DNA of 64,000 bases from positions 1,746,001 through 1,810,000 of the forward strand of contig JALECJ010000255.1 of NCBI GenBank assembly GCA_023515745.1, written 5' to 3'. Below the pieces are notes generated by a model that saw nothing but the letters and a program-made list of their open reading frames with translations, did no database searches and had not been told where the DNA came from. Position numbers and translations under genes: made by a program. Positions within the stretch are counted from its first letter, which is position 1. The number at the start of each line of letters is the position of its first letter. Origin of the DNA: Amoeboaphelidium protococcarum. Lineage: Eukaryota; Aphelidiomycota; Aphelidea. Positions 49,273 to 60,977 of the stretch are shown piece by piece.

Positions 49273-50151
49273 ATGTAGCGATATCAAAGAATTTCGTATC
49301 AAAGTTTAAGAGTATTAGCTTGTAGAAGGACTGCATTTTATTCTAGACGATCGACGCAGAATGGTGGCGATACAGGATTCAAGTAGCAGGTGTATGATGC
49401 TGTACCTATTGGAAAGAATCAAGGTTTGACATCTCAGTCACCATCTGCCGAAATATTATAGCGACCTGCGCTGGCCATAGGTCGGCAACTGGAGATGATA
49501 AATGTTATGCTTGGCTATGAATAGGCGAACAAATATGCTATTTATGACGCGTCAACTGCACAGAACGTTGGCTTTATCGTTGAAGATGCGCCGTCTATAT
49601 TGAGTGTTCTAAGTAGATAAGTGCTGAGGACACATCGGCCATTTACCGCGAACGTGTTATCTGCTAGCGGTCAATCACTGCTGACAGTGAGGAGACCATT
49701 TTAGTTCATCAATAGTAGAATTTATGTCCATGACGAGTTTGGAGAAGTTATCGGCGAAGTATAGTAGCGGTGGCATTTGTGGAGAAGGCGATATGATCTG
49801 TTCGTTGGCAAGAAGCAGTTTGGTCTGATTGATGCTCCATTCCTATCCTGGTAATTTCATGTTTTGGATGAGGATTCTCAAATCATCTCCACCATCGATA
49901 AGAACTTTACAGGATTTGCTCGAGAGATATTCACTGACACGTCCACTTATATACTGCGTATGGACACCGCCTCTGGTCAGGATGAGAGCGTTCGCAGAGA
50001 TTTTTCAACATCTGCGCTGTCTCTTCAGCAGAGAGCCGTCCTTCTAGCTTGTGCCATCTCTATAGATTTTGATTACTTCTCCCGTAAAAGTGGACATGGT
50101 GGTCTATTTGGATGGTATCCACTATGGGGCGGTTGGGGCGGTGAAGACTGA
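49273..50151 (+). CDS. Mitochondrial phospholipid scramblase (AIM25/PLSCR family)
   Basis: 292-residue frame starting with an Arg-rich, Tyr/Ser-rich N-terminus without acids (MQRYQRISYQSLRVLACRRT), suggesting mitochondrial import. The scramblase beta-barrel-like domain follows: NKYAIYDASTAQNVGFIVED, FTANVLSASGQSLLTVRRPF, IYVHDEFGEVIGEVQQRWHLWRR, RYDLFVGKKQFGLID and a C-terminal hydrophobic helix (RAVLLACAISIDFDYFSRKSG). It ends in a Gly/Trp-rich tail (GWYPLWGGWGGED). Yeast Aim25 and human PLSCR3 are the closest functional models. The transposon remnant lies 50 bases downstream. Confidence 0.88.
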
Positions 50152-50204
50152 GTATAGAAAATACCAATCCTTATAAGAGTTGACACTCATGATTGCGATT
50201 AATA

Positions 50205-50860
50205 CCGTATTTTTCACGGTATAAGCGAATTCACGGTATAAGCGAAATCGGCTTTTTCTCGTTCGTCGCCTTTTCCAAACAAGCCATTTAATAAACTATA
50301 CTTTAATCAGACTAGCTTTAGTCGTTGGTTACAGATGACAGTTATGGATACAAAATCAATAAAAACTAAATCAATTAAAATGGTCGGATTAAAAATAAAT
50401 GTTAATGGAAAGACTTGTTGTTTACATTAGAGCAGAGCGTGCATCTTCTTCACGCTTTGATGTAGGACCGCTGTGAAGCTTCCGCACATCGTCACTAAAT
50501 TGGTATTTTAATCTAGAGCTTAATTACAACTTATCTCTATCTTTATACCACCTAGACATCAACCTCTCATCAATAGCAATTTTTTTGGCAGCTCAGCTTG
50601 ACTTCTGCGACAATACTATGTCTGAATTTACATGCTTAGTGTCACGGCTTTCACCTTTAACTACAATGCCTACGATTGGCACATTTTTTTGGGAACAACG
50701 ATATCGGGATCCACATTTTCAGCATTGCTTTATCTATTGGGCTAAAAATTAGAGTCTAAAATATTTTATTCAGAATTTATTGTCATGGTATAAGCGAATT
50801 TGTTTCGTTTGTGTGGAGAGCGGCGAATTATGAATTTCGCTTATACCGTTAAAAATACGG
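50205..50860. mobile_element. Degraded pogo/Tigger-like DNA transposon with TA target duplication
   Basis: 656-bp element bounded by ~29-bp terminal inverted repeats, each starting CCGTATTTTT; left arm 50205-50232, right arm 50832-50860. The arms differ at one position plus one inserted A. TA dinucleotides flank both ends (50203-50204, 50861-50862), the TA duplication typical of Tc1/mariner/pogo elements. Subterminal motif GGTATAAGCGAA occurs at about 50218, 50235, 50787 and inverted at 50833-50847, like transposase-binding sites. Inside lies a broken HTH domain remnant (see pseudogene). The size is too small for a complete transposase, so it is a deletion derivative or MITE. Confidence 0.85.
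50371..50610 (-). pseudogene. Remnant of pogo/CENP-B-type transposase DNA-binding domain
   Basis: On the minus strand, AEVKLS then, after a one-base frameshift near 50590-50596, AAKKIAIDERLMSRWYKDR and DKLQLSSRLKYQFSD... RKLHSGPTSKREEDARS. This is the psq/CENP-B helix-turn-helix pattern (vKLsaAkkf-IdER-IRrW-k-rdkL). The frame ends at TGA 50371-50373 and no DDE catalytic domain follows. Frameshift and truncation mark it as dead. Confidence 0.65.
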
Positions 50861-50952
50861 TATGTTGTTTTTATTAAAGTAGGCACTACAAGTTTCTGTA
50901 TTTTTCAAAGTATAAATTCTTTATTCTATATCGTCATCAATCAATCGATCAG

Positions 50953-53900
50953 TCAATCATCAGCAGCTAGTAGTTCATCAATGTCCACTCCTCCTGCATT
51001 ATTGGCCGCACCGTCAGACATCATACCGGACACCTAGGAAGATGTGGAGTCCTCTTTGAATGCAGCCTTCACACAATCCAACCCTGTCATCCATCTCATC
51101 TTATCAATTTCATCTGCCGCCATAAAGTACCATTTCATTGCCTTCTTGGCTGCCTGATGCTGCTCACAGCTAACATCAATAAGGGAGTAACAAAATTTGT
51201 GGCACTGGATTCGGCACTGTCCACACTCCAATGTCTAGTTGGTGCCAAAGAATTCAGAGTGACAATGGAAACACTTGGATGAACTGGATGGAGTGTAAGA
51301 CTTCACCCTGAAGTAATGACCATTGTGCTCCATCACTTGATTCTTGCTGCTATTCAATCCAGACTATGCTTGCTAACTTTAAGAAGATGACAACTGATTC
51401 GCTGAGGGGAGTGCCATGGTAGACTGTGTGATGGCAATATTGTCCAGACTCATCTTCAACACGCCAATGTCTTTATCAACATTTTGCAATTACGTGGTCA
51501 AGGACTGTTTAGTCTCAGAGTTGGTCACAATGGACAACATATTCTCAACTCCCCTCTTGTAAGCCTTTTTCCTTTCAATTTCATTTATGATTTCTTGTGA
51601 TTACAGCTCTGGATTCTCGGATATTGGAGCAACGTCGCCAATAAATCCTTTCGGCTTCAGAGGATGCATAACAACATCATTTGTATTCTCAGAGGAAGCG
51701 ATGGACATTTTATCATTGCGAATAGACGATACTTCCAACTATCGCTCCAACTCAGCTTACTCTTCATGCAACACCTTCAGACGCCTGATACAGTCATCAA
51801 GTTCTACCTGAGTTCTCTTTTTAATATCACCAGTCGCTGCTTTCATCATCTTCTCAGTTGCCTCCCTAAACTTGTCCTCTTTAGCAATCGCAGTACCGAC
51901 AGCCAAAATCTTCTTCTAGATCAAATCAACATCGACAGTGTTACCACCATCAATCTAGTTCAGTCGATCAAGAGATGCAATCGAGTGCCCAACTGAAGTC
52001 ATCACCTGTACAGTGAACACAGCGGATAGCTCTTTTGTGCTTAGATGAATTAACTCCTTATTTCTGATAGATCGCACTTGGAAGAGATCATTCTTCAGAT
52101 CGATTATAGCTTCCTGGGTGCTGGAATCCTTGTCCTTTTCTCGTTCAAACAGATACAATTTACTATTTTTCAAGACGGCATACTTCTTGACCCAGTCAAA
52201 TTTAGTCTTCTTACTATTTCTAGGCACCCGCATCTTTATCCAGCCTTGTATTAAAGGATGCGATCCATTTTCAGGGAATAAGATAGGACGGATCAGCTTT
52301 CTCAGTGCAGATGAATTCAGACTGCGCAGGTCGGATATGTCAATGGATTTTTGATTCGCAGCCTGTAATTGCAACAACTTTTTCGTCTCATCCAGCTCAG
52401 TCTCCAACATATTCTTCGACTACTTAACAGCTTCCAACTCAGCCTCAAGGGATACGCGCTTAGCAACTTCGTTATTCAACTTCTACTACAATCCCTTAAT
52501 CTTGGTCATGTTAATGCGGGCCTTCTTTGTAGTCTCCGCATTGGATTCCACATCATCCGAAGAGGCACCGGTGCTCTTCTCCATTCCAGTGATCACATCA
52601 TCGTCGGTGTGCTTCTTCAAGCCCTCATTCTCAGCTACTACCACCTTGTGTCTAGCTACGAGATTATCATATTTCAGAGTCATTTCATTCAACTCGCGGT
52701 GGATTTTATTGCACTCCTCAGCCAGAGCCGTGAACTCAGCAGGATCAATGTTATTCATGTTGAGTTCATCAATTCTCTTCTTCATTCTAGAATTTTCCTC
52801 TTCCAACTCTGACTTTTGCTTCATATAAAATTCCAGCTTTCTTCCAATTTCATCGCGTTCACTCTGAGCAATAACCAAGTTCTACTTTAATTGATCAATC
52901 TCAGAATCCTGGGCAGACTTTTAAGATGTCAGTCGCTTAATATTAGCCTACACCAGCATTATCTCTTTACTGGCCACTTCCTTGGAGACAGTCAGCTCAG
53001 CAATACGCTTCTCCATTCCATTGCGAATCATCTAATCCTCCTTAATCTAGATATCGACAAACTTGAGGCGATTCTCGGCGATCAGTCTCTGCGTCTGCTC
53101 CTCCTTAAGCTTTCCTTTCATCTCCTCAATCTCAACCATACTGACAGCGATGCTCTTTTACAGCTCGGCAATCTTTTTCTCCAATTTCTACTTTTACTCA
53201 TCGTCCAATGCGATTGTGTTAGAGTTGGAAACAACTTGGGCTGCAGGTTGACCATCGGTCACAGTCTCCTCAGGAAGAAGCGGATTACGAGTAGATGTGG
53301 TGGATCTTCGCTACTTCGTCTGCATAGTGTGAGCCTCGATCTTCTTCAAAATCAATTTCAGCTAATTAAGTTCAGTTTCTGCAGCAGTAAGACTCTCTTT
53401 GCTTTCGTTGTACTTCTACTCAATGCGCTTCTTCTCTTCATTGATTTTCTCCAGCTCCATCAACGCCTTCTTCTTAGACTCAACTTCACTCTCCAGCTGC
53501 TTTGATAGATCGACAGATCGCTCTCTTGCCCCGAAGAAGGCAAATGCATTCTTTGTAGGCGATTTCAAAGAATTTTATGCAGATAAAGATGATTCTTGCT
53601 TCAACTGCGACTACACTGGAGCATTCTTCTCTTATTAAAGCAGAGACAGCTCTTCAATCTTGATTCTCATGGCTGCCACTTCTCGCTCACTGCTGTTCTT
53701 ACTCTTTTCAATCTCGTCCAACTTCTTACGCAGTACAGAGTTATCATCGATTTCCTTGGATAGCCTGGCCTTAGAGTCTGTCAGTTCTTACTTGACCAAT
53801 GCGAGGGCAGATTCAGCCTATCTTAACGCTTCCTTTGCAAATCCAAGCTCAGAACTTTCAGTCACCAGTTTGTCTTCAACTTCTGACAGTTGCTTCTTCA

Positions 53901-55779
53901 AAGCATCTCTAGAGGACTTCTCTTCTTCGAGAGCATTTTTACTTTAAGTCAGCTCAACCTACAACTTTACCTTTTCAATATCCATCTTGCCACGCTCCTT
54001 TTCCAGTCTGACAATCTCAAGGGATTACTCGTCCAGAGTTTTCATAGCCTCCTACAGACGCGACTCCATACCAGTCTTCAGTTCATTGTAACTATTCACA
54101 CTCTCACGAGCCTGGCTACTGGCAACAACCTCCTTATCAAACGACTCTTTCAGCAGACTCAAACTTATTTCGATCTGGGCCTTTTCATCAGTCAGTTCAC
54201 GATAACGCTTCTTGATATTATCCAATTCAACAGTAACCAGTTTACTATCGCGATCAATGTGAGAAATCTGACTATCTTTAGCCTCAATCTTGGACTAATA
54301 CTCACTAATCGTAATCTTCATTTGTCTCAAATCAGCCTCCATTGCCTGTTAGGCACTCTTTAAACTACCAACATTTTTAGTCTCGTCAGCCAACTTGGCT
54401 CTCAACTTTTCACATTCAGCATCTGCTTGAGCGAGTTTAGCACTGAGAGCCTGCTCGGCCACATTATCTCTCACACCACTGGACACACTTTGAGTTGCAG
54501 CAGGTGCCACAGCACCACCAGCCAGAGCCTTGGCAATATTAGCATTCTTACTATGACTGAATCCGACAAAGCTGAGCTGATTACCGATAAAGTTTTTGTT
54601 GGTACCGAAACTCTTGGTGCCAGGATTAGAAATCGCATTAGCCTCCTCATCTTCACCATTGAACTCTATAAAATTACTAGCATCATCATCAGCCGCAAGC
54701 TTTGGTATAAAAGGAGCTGACTTTTAATGCAGATTGTCCCAATCCACGGATTTAAAAAACGGATGCTTCTTAATTTCATCAGCCGATTTCAAGCGCTTCT
54801 CCTTCTTGCATATCAGCTTCTTCATCAGGTCCAGTGCGTCATCCGACACCTTCATGTCATTCGGAATACTGAAATACTCTTCATGGTTCATGATCTGATT
54901 ATAAGTCTCCATCAAACTCTCAGCGTAGAAAGGAGGATCTCCAATTAACAGTTCATAGAAGGTGATTCCCAGAGACCAGAAATCACACTCTTTACCATAC
55001 GCGCCTTTACCTTCAACAGCCTGCAACACTTCAGGCGAGATATAATCAGGCGTACCAACACTCACGGTGGAGGTGATCTAATTGTTCGCATCAAGCATAA
55101 TACACGACCCAAAATCTGCCAACTTGACATGACCACTCGCATCAAGTAGAACATTACCAGGCTTAAGATCACGATGAACGTAGTTGTGTTTGTGAAGTTC
55201 ATCAAGAGCCAGAACAATCTCTGCAATATAAAATCGTACAAAATCCTCATCAATCTTCAGCTATCCCTCATCTGCACGCATAAGCAAAGATGCAACATCA
55301 CCACCGGGCACGTAATCCATAACCAAATACAAATTGTTCTCATCCTGGAAAGAGGCAATCAATGAAGTGGTCCACTCTGACTCCACCGTGGATAGAATCT
55401 ACTTCTCCTCCATGTAGAATGCAATTTCTTTCTACTTCAACATGTCAGCTTTATGCAATGTCTTCATGGCGTACACTTTACCATCAAATTTACTTCTGAC
55501 CAGAGAGACTTCTCCAAAATGGCCCTTGGCAAGTCTACGGATATAAGTGAAATCATCCTGATTCATGCGTAATCTCTTTACTTCACTCACCAGCGAGCCA
55601 TATCTCTATATAAATCTTGGTACACTGCTATTCTTTTCTGCTCCAGTAAATGATTTACAATCCTCATATATGGCAACGACGGCATCCAGCAGAGCATCCA
55701 CAGAGAGAGCCGAGTCTGGGTGTTTCGGATGATTGTTTAGGATGAACGACTTCAATTCGTTCAGTCTATCCTCAAACAT
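50953..55779 (-). CDS. ROCK: Rho-associated coiled-coil kinase
   Basis: 1608-residue intronless frame, ATG 55779, TGA 50953-50955. Residues 1-75: ROCK-like N-terminal extension. Residues about 78-345: AGC kinase ([66 protein letters not shown]). Residues about 450-1120: very long coiled coil. Residues about 1163-1275: first part of PH ([16 protein letters not shown]... [19 protein letters not shown]). Residues about 1483-1536: C1 zinc domain ([21 protein letters not shown]); then the closing PH helix ([19 protein letters not shown]). A PH split by C1 is diagnostic for ROCK. It is longer than human ROCK (1354-1388 aa) through coiled coil and linker. Myosin RLC, its substrate, lies 2 kb downstream on the same strand. 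Confidence 0.93.
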
Positions 55780-56201
55780 TTTATGCTTTATCTAACTTGT
55801 TTCAATTCTACTCACAGGTATTTAATGACAGCAGATTATATAGACAAGGAAAGTACAGAAGTAATAATGTCCAACACTCAAACGTAACGGAAATAGCTTT
55901 TTGTAATCATGGATAGTAGTTGTTAGATGGTTAGTTTGTTGATGACGGTAACTAAGAAGAGAACAATATAAGCGGTGGTTGTCAAGGACGTCTAAATCAT
56001 GATCTCGATCATCATTGTTCTTCCTTCGTGGCATGTTTCAATTTTACTTTCATTTGCATTACCTACTCGGGCATGGTGAAACAATAGCTGCGAAGACAAT
56101 CGCGCGTGCTCTGAGTGTTGAAACAATCTGGTGCAATGAAGTTTTCACTTTCTTTGCTACATTTGACATTGAATTTCAGCAGATCTCTTGGTTGAGCTGC
56201 A
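55780..56201. other. Divergent intergenic region, ROCK / NBN
   Basis: About 420 bases with no gene I can support; a CGCGCG element near 56100 and AT-rich tracts. The NBN start could conceivably lie further upstream, but the ATG at 56202 matches the family N-terminus. Confidence 0.4.
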
Positions 56202-57800
56202 ATGTGGATTCTGCAACTTAATAGTAATCGTTCTTATTGGCTTTGTCCAGTCAGGCAGTAATACACTTTGGGTAGAGTGAATTGCAATATCGTGATATCA
56301 GACGATGTGACTGTATCAAGAAAACATGCTTGTTTTTATGTCAGGGTCTCCAATAAAGATGATCACTCTGAATTAATAATCCAAGATTTCAGTTCTAAAT
56401 AAAGTACATTTGTTAATGGCACTCAGGTTAATAAAAATGAAACAATCTAGCTGAAAGATGGTGATATCATAAAGTTTGGTCATGGAACGTCCAGTGCTAC
56501 AATTAGAAAAGTGCTCTACAAATTCTGCATTTCTAACATTTCTGCCGACGCGTTTCAGCTTTACCGCGATAACGCCAAATTCTGTGATTACACAATCTCA
56601 GACTAATGGACTGGTGATTGCACTCATCTGCTTCTATCATAAAGACATCCGACATGGAAAGCAGTTATGGCTCTGGCAAGTGCTAAATATATTGTCAGTG
56701 AAAGGTTTATGCGCGATATCACTGTGGCGGCTGAGGCTATCGGGTCGAAGAATGACTCTGCTCTGTTGGACACGTTCTCTGCACCTGATGAGAGAGATTA
56801 TTTGCCTCCGCTTGCTTAGGATGGTGGTAATCTGCCCAACGTATCTTGGTATCCTGATAATCGAAGGCGAACTATATTAAATGACTTTGTTTTTATCTTG
56901 AAAGGTTCCGACGAAGATGGGCTGGTCACTAAACTTATTCGTCAATGTGGAGGCTCTGTGTTGGTAATTGAAAGCTTTGAAGAGCTTAGAGAGACTCTTT
57001 AGAATCTGTCTGATGATGGTGACAAGGGCCAGATGAAAGCTGTTCTTTTAAAGACAGATGGTAATAACCAGGAATTAAATGACTACGCATCTTTATTCTA
57101 GGTGCATTCTGTTTCTGAAAATGCTATAAGTTTGTCTATATTGTATGCTTAATTGGACCGGGAGCTTGTTGATTACAAGCCATTCATACTGCCCACAATA
57201 ACTAAAGCCGCGGAAAGTAAGTAAGTAGAGGAAGCTGCTTTAAACGCGGAGATTACTCCGGCATCATCATAACCATCTGATGTATCTCCATAGGTTAATG
57301 AAGTGGTTGCGGTTTAAGAAGACAATTCGTTACATGATAATGTCAAGCCAGAATAACTTGCTGAAGAGAAAGTAGATGATGATAAAGATCAAGATGAACC
57401 TATGCCAACTAAGCCTCCCGCTAAATCTCTGATGGTTGAATAGGAGAGGAATCTATGTCTGGCACAACCAGTGAGAAAGGCGTTCAAGAAGCAGAAAGTT
57501 TCCTCTGTACCTGAAGCTTAATTTATTGGAAAGTCTAAGCTTGCGCCCAGTTCATTTAGGATTGGACAGGTCGGTAAAGGCTTTGATAAGGTGGCACCGT
57601 CTTTAATTAGAAATTGCCCACAGAATAGTGGTAAAGAAAATGACCAGCAATCTAATTTACCACTGTTAACATCAATCGCTGCAGTTTCAAATCATCCTGA
57701 TGCGCCGTTTAGTATTTGCGAAACTCCTATGACTCAAAGTGCTACATAAAGCAAGTCAACTTTAGCTGCTAAGCGAGGCTTATCTAGTCTTATGAAGTGA
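56202..57800 (+). CDS. NBN: Nibrin / NBS1 component of the MRN complex
   Basis: 532-residue intronless frame starting MWILQLNSNRSYWLCPVRQQ, close to the MWKL start of animal nibrin. FHA domain (about 20-100): YTLGRVNCNIVISDDVTVSRKHA and SSKQSTFVNGTQVNKNE. BRCT-like region (about 100-330): WTGDCTHLLLSQRHPTWKAVMALA and FKGSDEDGLVTKLIRQCGGSVLVI. An acidic, Pro/Gln-rich linker follows, with conserved-looking KKQKVSS and KSKLAPSSFRIGQVGKGF blocks near the C-terminus, where MRE11 and ATM bind in animals. Role: double-strand break sensing and ATM activation. Length is shorter than human (754 aa). Confidence 0.85.
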
Positions 57801-57928
57801 TGAAAAGATGTTACGTATTAAAACTAAATAAGTAGAAGAATTACAGTCTCATTCACTCATTGTCTATCATTCGGCCTCAACATTAAATCCAATCCTATCA
57901 TTTACCAAAATTATTACGACAAGCATTA

Positions 57929-58493
57929 TCATTCGCCGTGCTTCAACAACTTGACAAACTCACGATAGTCAAATCTACCATTCTTGTCCAAATTGCCACG
58001 TCGGAAGAGAATTTCAACCTCATCGTCAGTAAAGCGATCACCCATAGTGGTGAGATACTCTTTCATCAACTCGGTCTCAATGAAACCAGCATTATTCTCA
58101 TCAAATACTGCAAATGCTTCCAAAATCTCATTCTCCGGGTCAGTTCCGCTCAGCTTCTCGCCCATCATTGTCAAGAACATGGTGAAGTTGATAGATCCAG
58201 TAGACTCATCCATCATCTTCTCCACATACTCATCAGTAGGATTCTAACCGAGAGACGACAGCATATCTTTCAAATCCTCCTTATCAATAAAACCGTCACT
58301 ATCATGATCGATCAATGTGAATGCCTCCTTAAACTCGGCAATCTGCTTCTGATCAAAGAAGGCAAATACATTAGAGCTCTGACGGACTGCTCTCTTCTTT
58401 TTCTTATTAGCTCTCTCAGCCTACAAATTATCAGTTAAATGATGTATTAGATTTCTCAATGTAAATATGAATATCTAATGATAGATTTACCAT
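57929..58493 (-). CDS. Myosin regulatory light chain
   Basis: Exons 58491-58493 (only the ATG) and 57929-58420; 70-nt intron GTAAATC...TTTGTAG; 164 aa. The basic N-terminal leader [17 protein letters not shown] aligns with the phosphorylated RPQRATSNVFAMF of non-muscle RLC, so the MLCK/ROCK serine is kept. First EF-hand is intact ([12 protein letters not shown]); others are degenerate ([29 protein letters not shown]). [17 protein letters not shown] and [13 protein letters not shown] are typical RLC. It binds the myosin II neck and, when phosphorylated, activates contractility. The intron directly after the start codon means exon 1 contributes only Met. Confidence 0.93.
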
Positions 58494-58526
58494 ATTAAAG
58501 TTACGTTTATATAGTTGTTGTTGTTT

Positions 58527-58581
58527 GTCGTTGAAACAAGAAGAGATGGAAATGACGGTCATCAGGCACCGTTTCAACGAC
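58527..58581. promoter_or_regulatory. 11-bp inverted repeat between myosin RLC and PMP3
   Basis: GTCGTTGAAAC (58527-58537) and its exact reverse complement GTTTCAACGAC (58571-58581) separated by 33 bases in the 271-base divergent intergenic region. Could be a pair of oppositely oriented factor sites or a hairpin in a 5'UTR. Confidence 0.5.
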
Positions 58582-58764
58582 GACGACAACAACAATGATT
58601 GATTGTGACGATCACCTCAATCTCGCGGCTAAGTAACACCTATTAGTACAGTTCTTTCATGGCTAGTCATAATGACCTGTCTATGATCTAATGCGTGATC
58701 AACGCTCTGTTTTTATTATGAATCTCTCCATAATTAAAGTTGTATGAAAGATAACTATTGAAAT

Positions 58765-59000
58765 ATGGGTGCATCATTTTGGGAGATTTGCTGTGCCGTG
58801 ATTCTTCCACCAGTTGGGGTGTTGATCAAGACTGGATGTAGTCTTGATCTTTTGGTTAATGTTCTGCTGACAATCTTGGGATACATTCCAGGTAATATAA
58901 TTGCACTTAAATTATCTTGATAAGTATTTCTCATAAAGTTGTAGGAGTTATTCACGCGATCTACATTGTTTCACGACCGGAGCCTGAGGTGATCATCTGA
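58765..59000 (+). CDS. PMP3 / UPF0057 plasma membrane proteolipid
   Basis: Exons 58765-58891 and 58945-59000, with a 53-nt intron GTAATA...AGTTGTAG; 60 aa. The two-helix PMP3 fold is clear: EICCAVILPPVGVLIKTGC | DLLVNVLLTILGYIPGVIHAIYIV. PPVGV and LTxLGYIPGxIHA are the family signature (Pfam PF01679). These tiny proteins affect membrane potential and salt tolerance in yeast and plants. It is too short for a simple ORF scan because the intron splits it. Confidence 0.93.
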
Positions 59001-59463
59001 ATACTTAGTAAATATAATAGCTGATTGCTATACTACCTTATTCTTTACTCTTACCTTTTAATTCATCTTTACCCTTCACTTTATATTGAATCAATTTTCT
59101 ACATTGTATCGCTTCGCTTCTCCAAGGAGAAATATATGATACCGCAGTATTAGGCGTAATTAGATTTTACATCCTCCAAGACGATATTTGACAATGATGA
59201 GACTGCCCCGGTGGATGTTTACTATCAGTTTGATTTCGTTAAATCTCTGTGATAGTTTTGTGAAACTCCACAGTCAAAAGAATGATTGAGCGTGAATTTA
59301 TATCCTTTCTGCATCAAATCACTTGCCCGTTTCGGAACTTAAGGAGCGAGGCGTATCATGATCGTAACGAACTTCATGAAAGCAGCAACATCTTCATCCT
59401 TTGTTTCAACTCATCACTCTACACTGATTGAACACTTACCATACTTTTTACGCGTCGAAGTTG
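59001..59463. other. Intergenic region
   Basis: About 460 bases. A 38-codon frame (59136-59252, starting MIPQYQAQLDFTSSKT, ending TGA) has TAA/TAG glutamines and could be a short exon of the next gene, but the intron needed (223 nt, no TGTAG acceptor) is unlike others here. No other feature seen. Confidence 0.4.
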
Positions 59464-60714
59464 ATGAATTTGGCTAATCAGGCTGAAGTTGCTAATGAAC
59501 CACGTTGGTGGGAGTTCAGATAATTGTCTGCTGGCATGTATAATCTCAACCTCACGAAGAAGTTCTTGCTACCGTGTCTTGGAACGAAGTCGTTCCACTG
59601 CTGCTCTAAAAGTAATGGTTTGGCTAAAGGCAAGGCCTTTCTGTGTTCATCCTGTTAATTGGTACTCAAAGATATTAAAAAGAAGCGTCAACACTAAGCG
59701 AGGTCTTGTAATCGTTCTGTGCAGTGGAGAGAAGGCTTGAATGATGGCAAAGATCTTACATCAGTTGCATTAAAATATGGAACTGAAGTGAGAAACCTGT
59801 TGGAAAAAGCTAAAGCTGTCGTCTGCTCTACATGCCACCGAGATGTTGATGATTACGCGGTGTCTGATTCTGAAATCTGCTCCGAATGTCACGCGCGTCT
59901 TCAAAGCTAAATCTTATCAGCAAAGCTAATATCGTCTACTGGCTACCTTGGTCCCTTGCACGTTCCTCTGGATCGTGAAGAATGTGGCTCTACTTCCAAG
60001 AGATTCTTGGTTTGTCTGCTTGGAAGATCAGACACTGTCAACAGTGAGGAAGTGCCGCCAAATTTCGGACTTGTGGGGAGATTTGCGACCGTTCTCACGG
60101 AATAGCCAAGAGCATGGACGGAAAATGGTGAACCTATGTTGCCGATTCAAAGTGCACAAGTGTAATGGATGGGAAATTATCACGGTGTAGGTCCGATGAA
60201 TAGCTCGATGTTGGCTAAAACTAGCCATCTTACTTATACCCGCCCCTTTGCCAGCATAAGTTCAGACATTGGATATTACAAGCCAACTGATGAAGATTGT
60301 GTACTGCTGGCAGCTTCTCATCCTGAAAACTTTGGGACTGGCAATCCTCTCTACGTTCTGGAGTTTCTTCTGTCTCTACAAGCTAATGTCAGTCTGGAAA
60401 GAGCATTTCTAGTCTTTCTGGGATATGAGTTCGAAGAAAGCTGTATTATCAACGCTCTCCTCCTTGTAAATTGCGGTGATCTCGCACGTTGCCTACAACA
60501 AGGAGTGTTTCCCGCCCATAAGTCGCGCTCCGAGCATTTGCTGCGTTTATTGAAGACTTGGTCCCTAGCATTGCCTGCGCCACGGTAATCTTACAGTTCG
60601 CAGAGTATCGACTACGAGTTCTATGAGGTTGGTGAGAAATAGTCTAATGGTGAATCAGAAAGTGTTGAACATGACAAGATCCTAGCAGTATCAGGCGAGA
60701 ATAAGGAGAATTGA
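59464..60714 (+). CDS. Cys-rich protein, unrecognised, with CxxC zinc-ribbon-like pairs
   Basis: 416-residue frame; ATG 59464 is the first after an in-frame TGA. The N-terminal ~150 residues hold Cys pairs suggestive of zinc ribbons (FHCCSKS, FLCSSCQLV, VVCSTCHRDVDDY, EICSECHARLQ), the last two spaced like a C4 finger. The middle and C-terminal parts are helical (LYVLEFLLSLQANVSLERAF, ALLLVNCGDLARCLQ), ending in an acidic tail (ESESVEHDKILAVSGENKEN). Stop-type Gln codons are rarer than in neighbours, but the frame stays open over 1.25 kb. Function unknown. Confidence 0.6.
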
Positions 60715-60977
60715 ATCAAAAATTTATCGTACTTCATCGTTTTATTTCATTCGATTTGAATTGGGGGAAGGGCTCATTAACAGTACTGTATGTGGTGATG
60801 ACATATTCGTTGTACAGTAGCACCGATGAGATCCGTCTCTTCGTTTCGCCTGAAGATATTTCCGCGACAATTCTCTCTCTCTCTATCTTTCTCTCCAGCG
60901 CTTCTTTCTTTTGTTACTCCCTTAGACATTGGGTGAAATAATAATAGTAATATAGCCTTAAACTTTTAAGAGTTGCA

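Noticed and set aside
59136-59252. 38-codon frame upstream of the Cys-rich gene as a possible first exon
   Set aside because: The joining intron would be 223 nt with a GAAG acceptor, unlike all other introns in the window.
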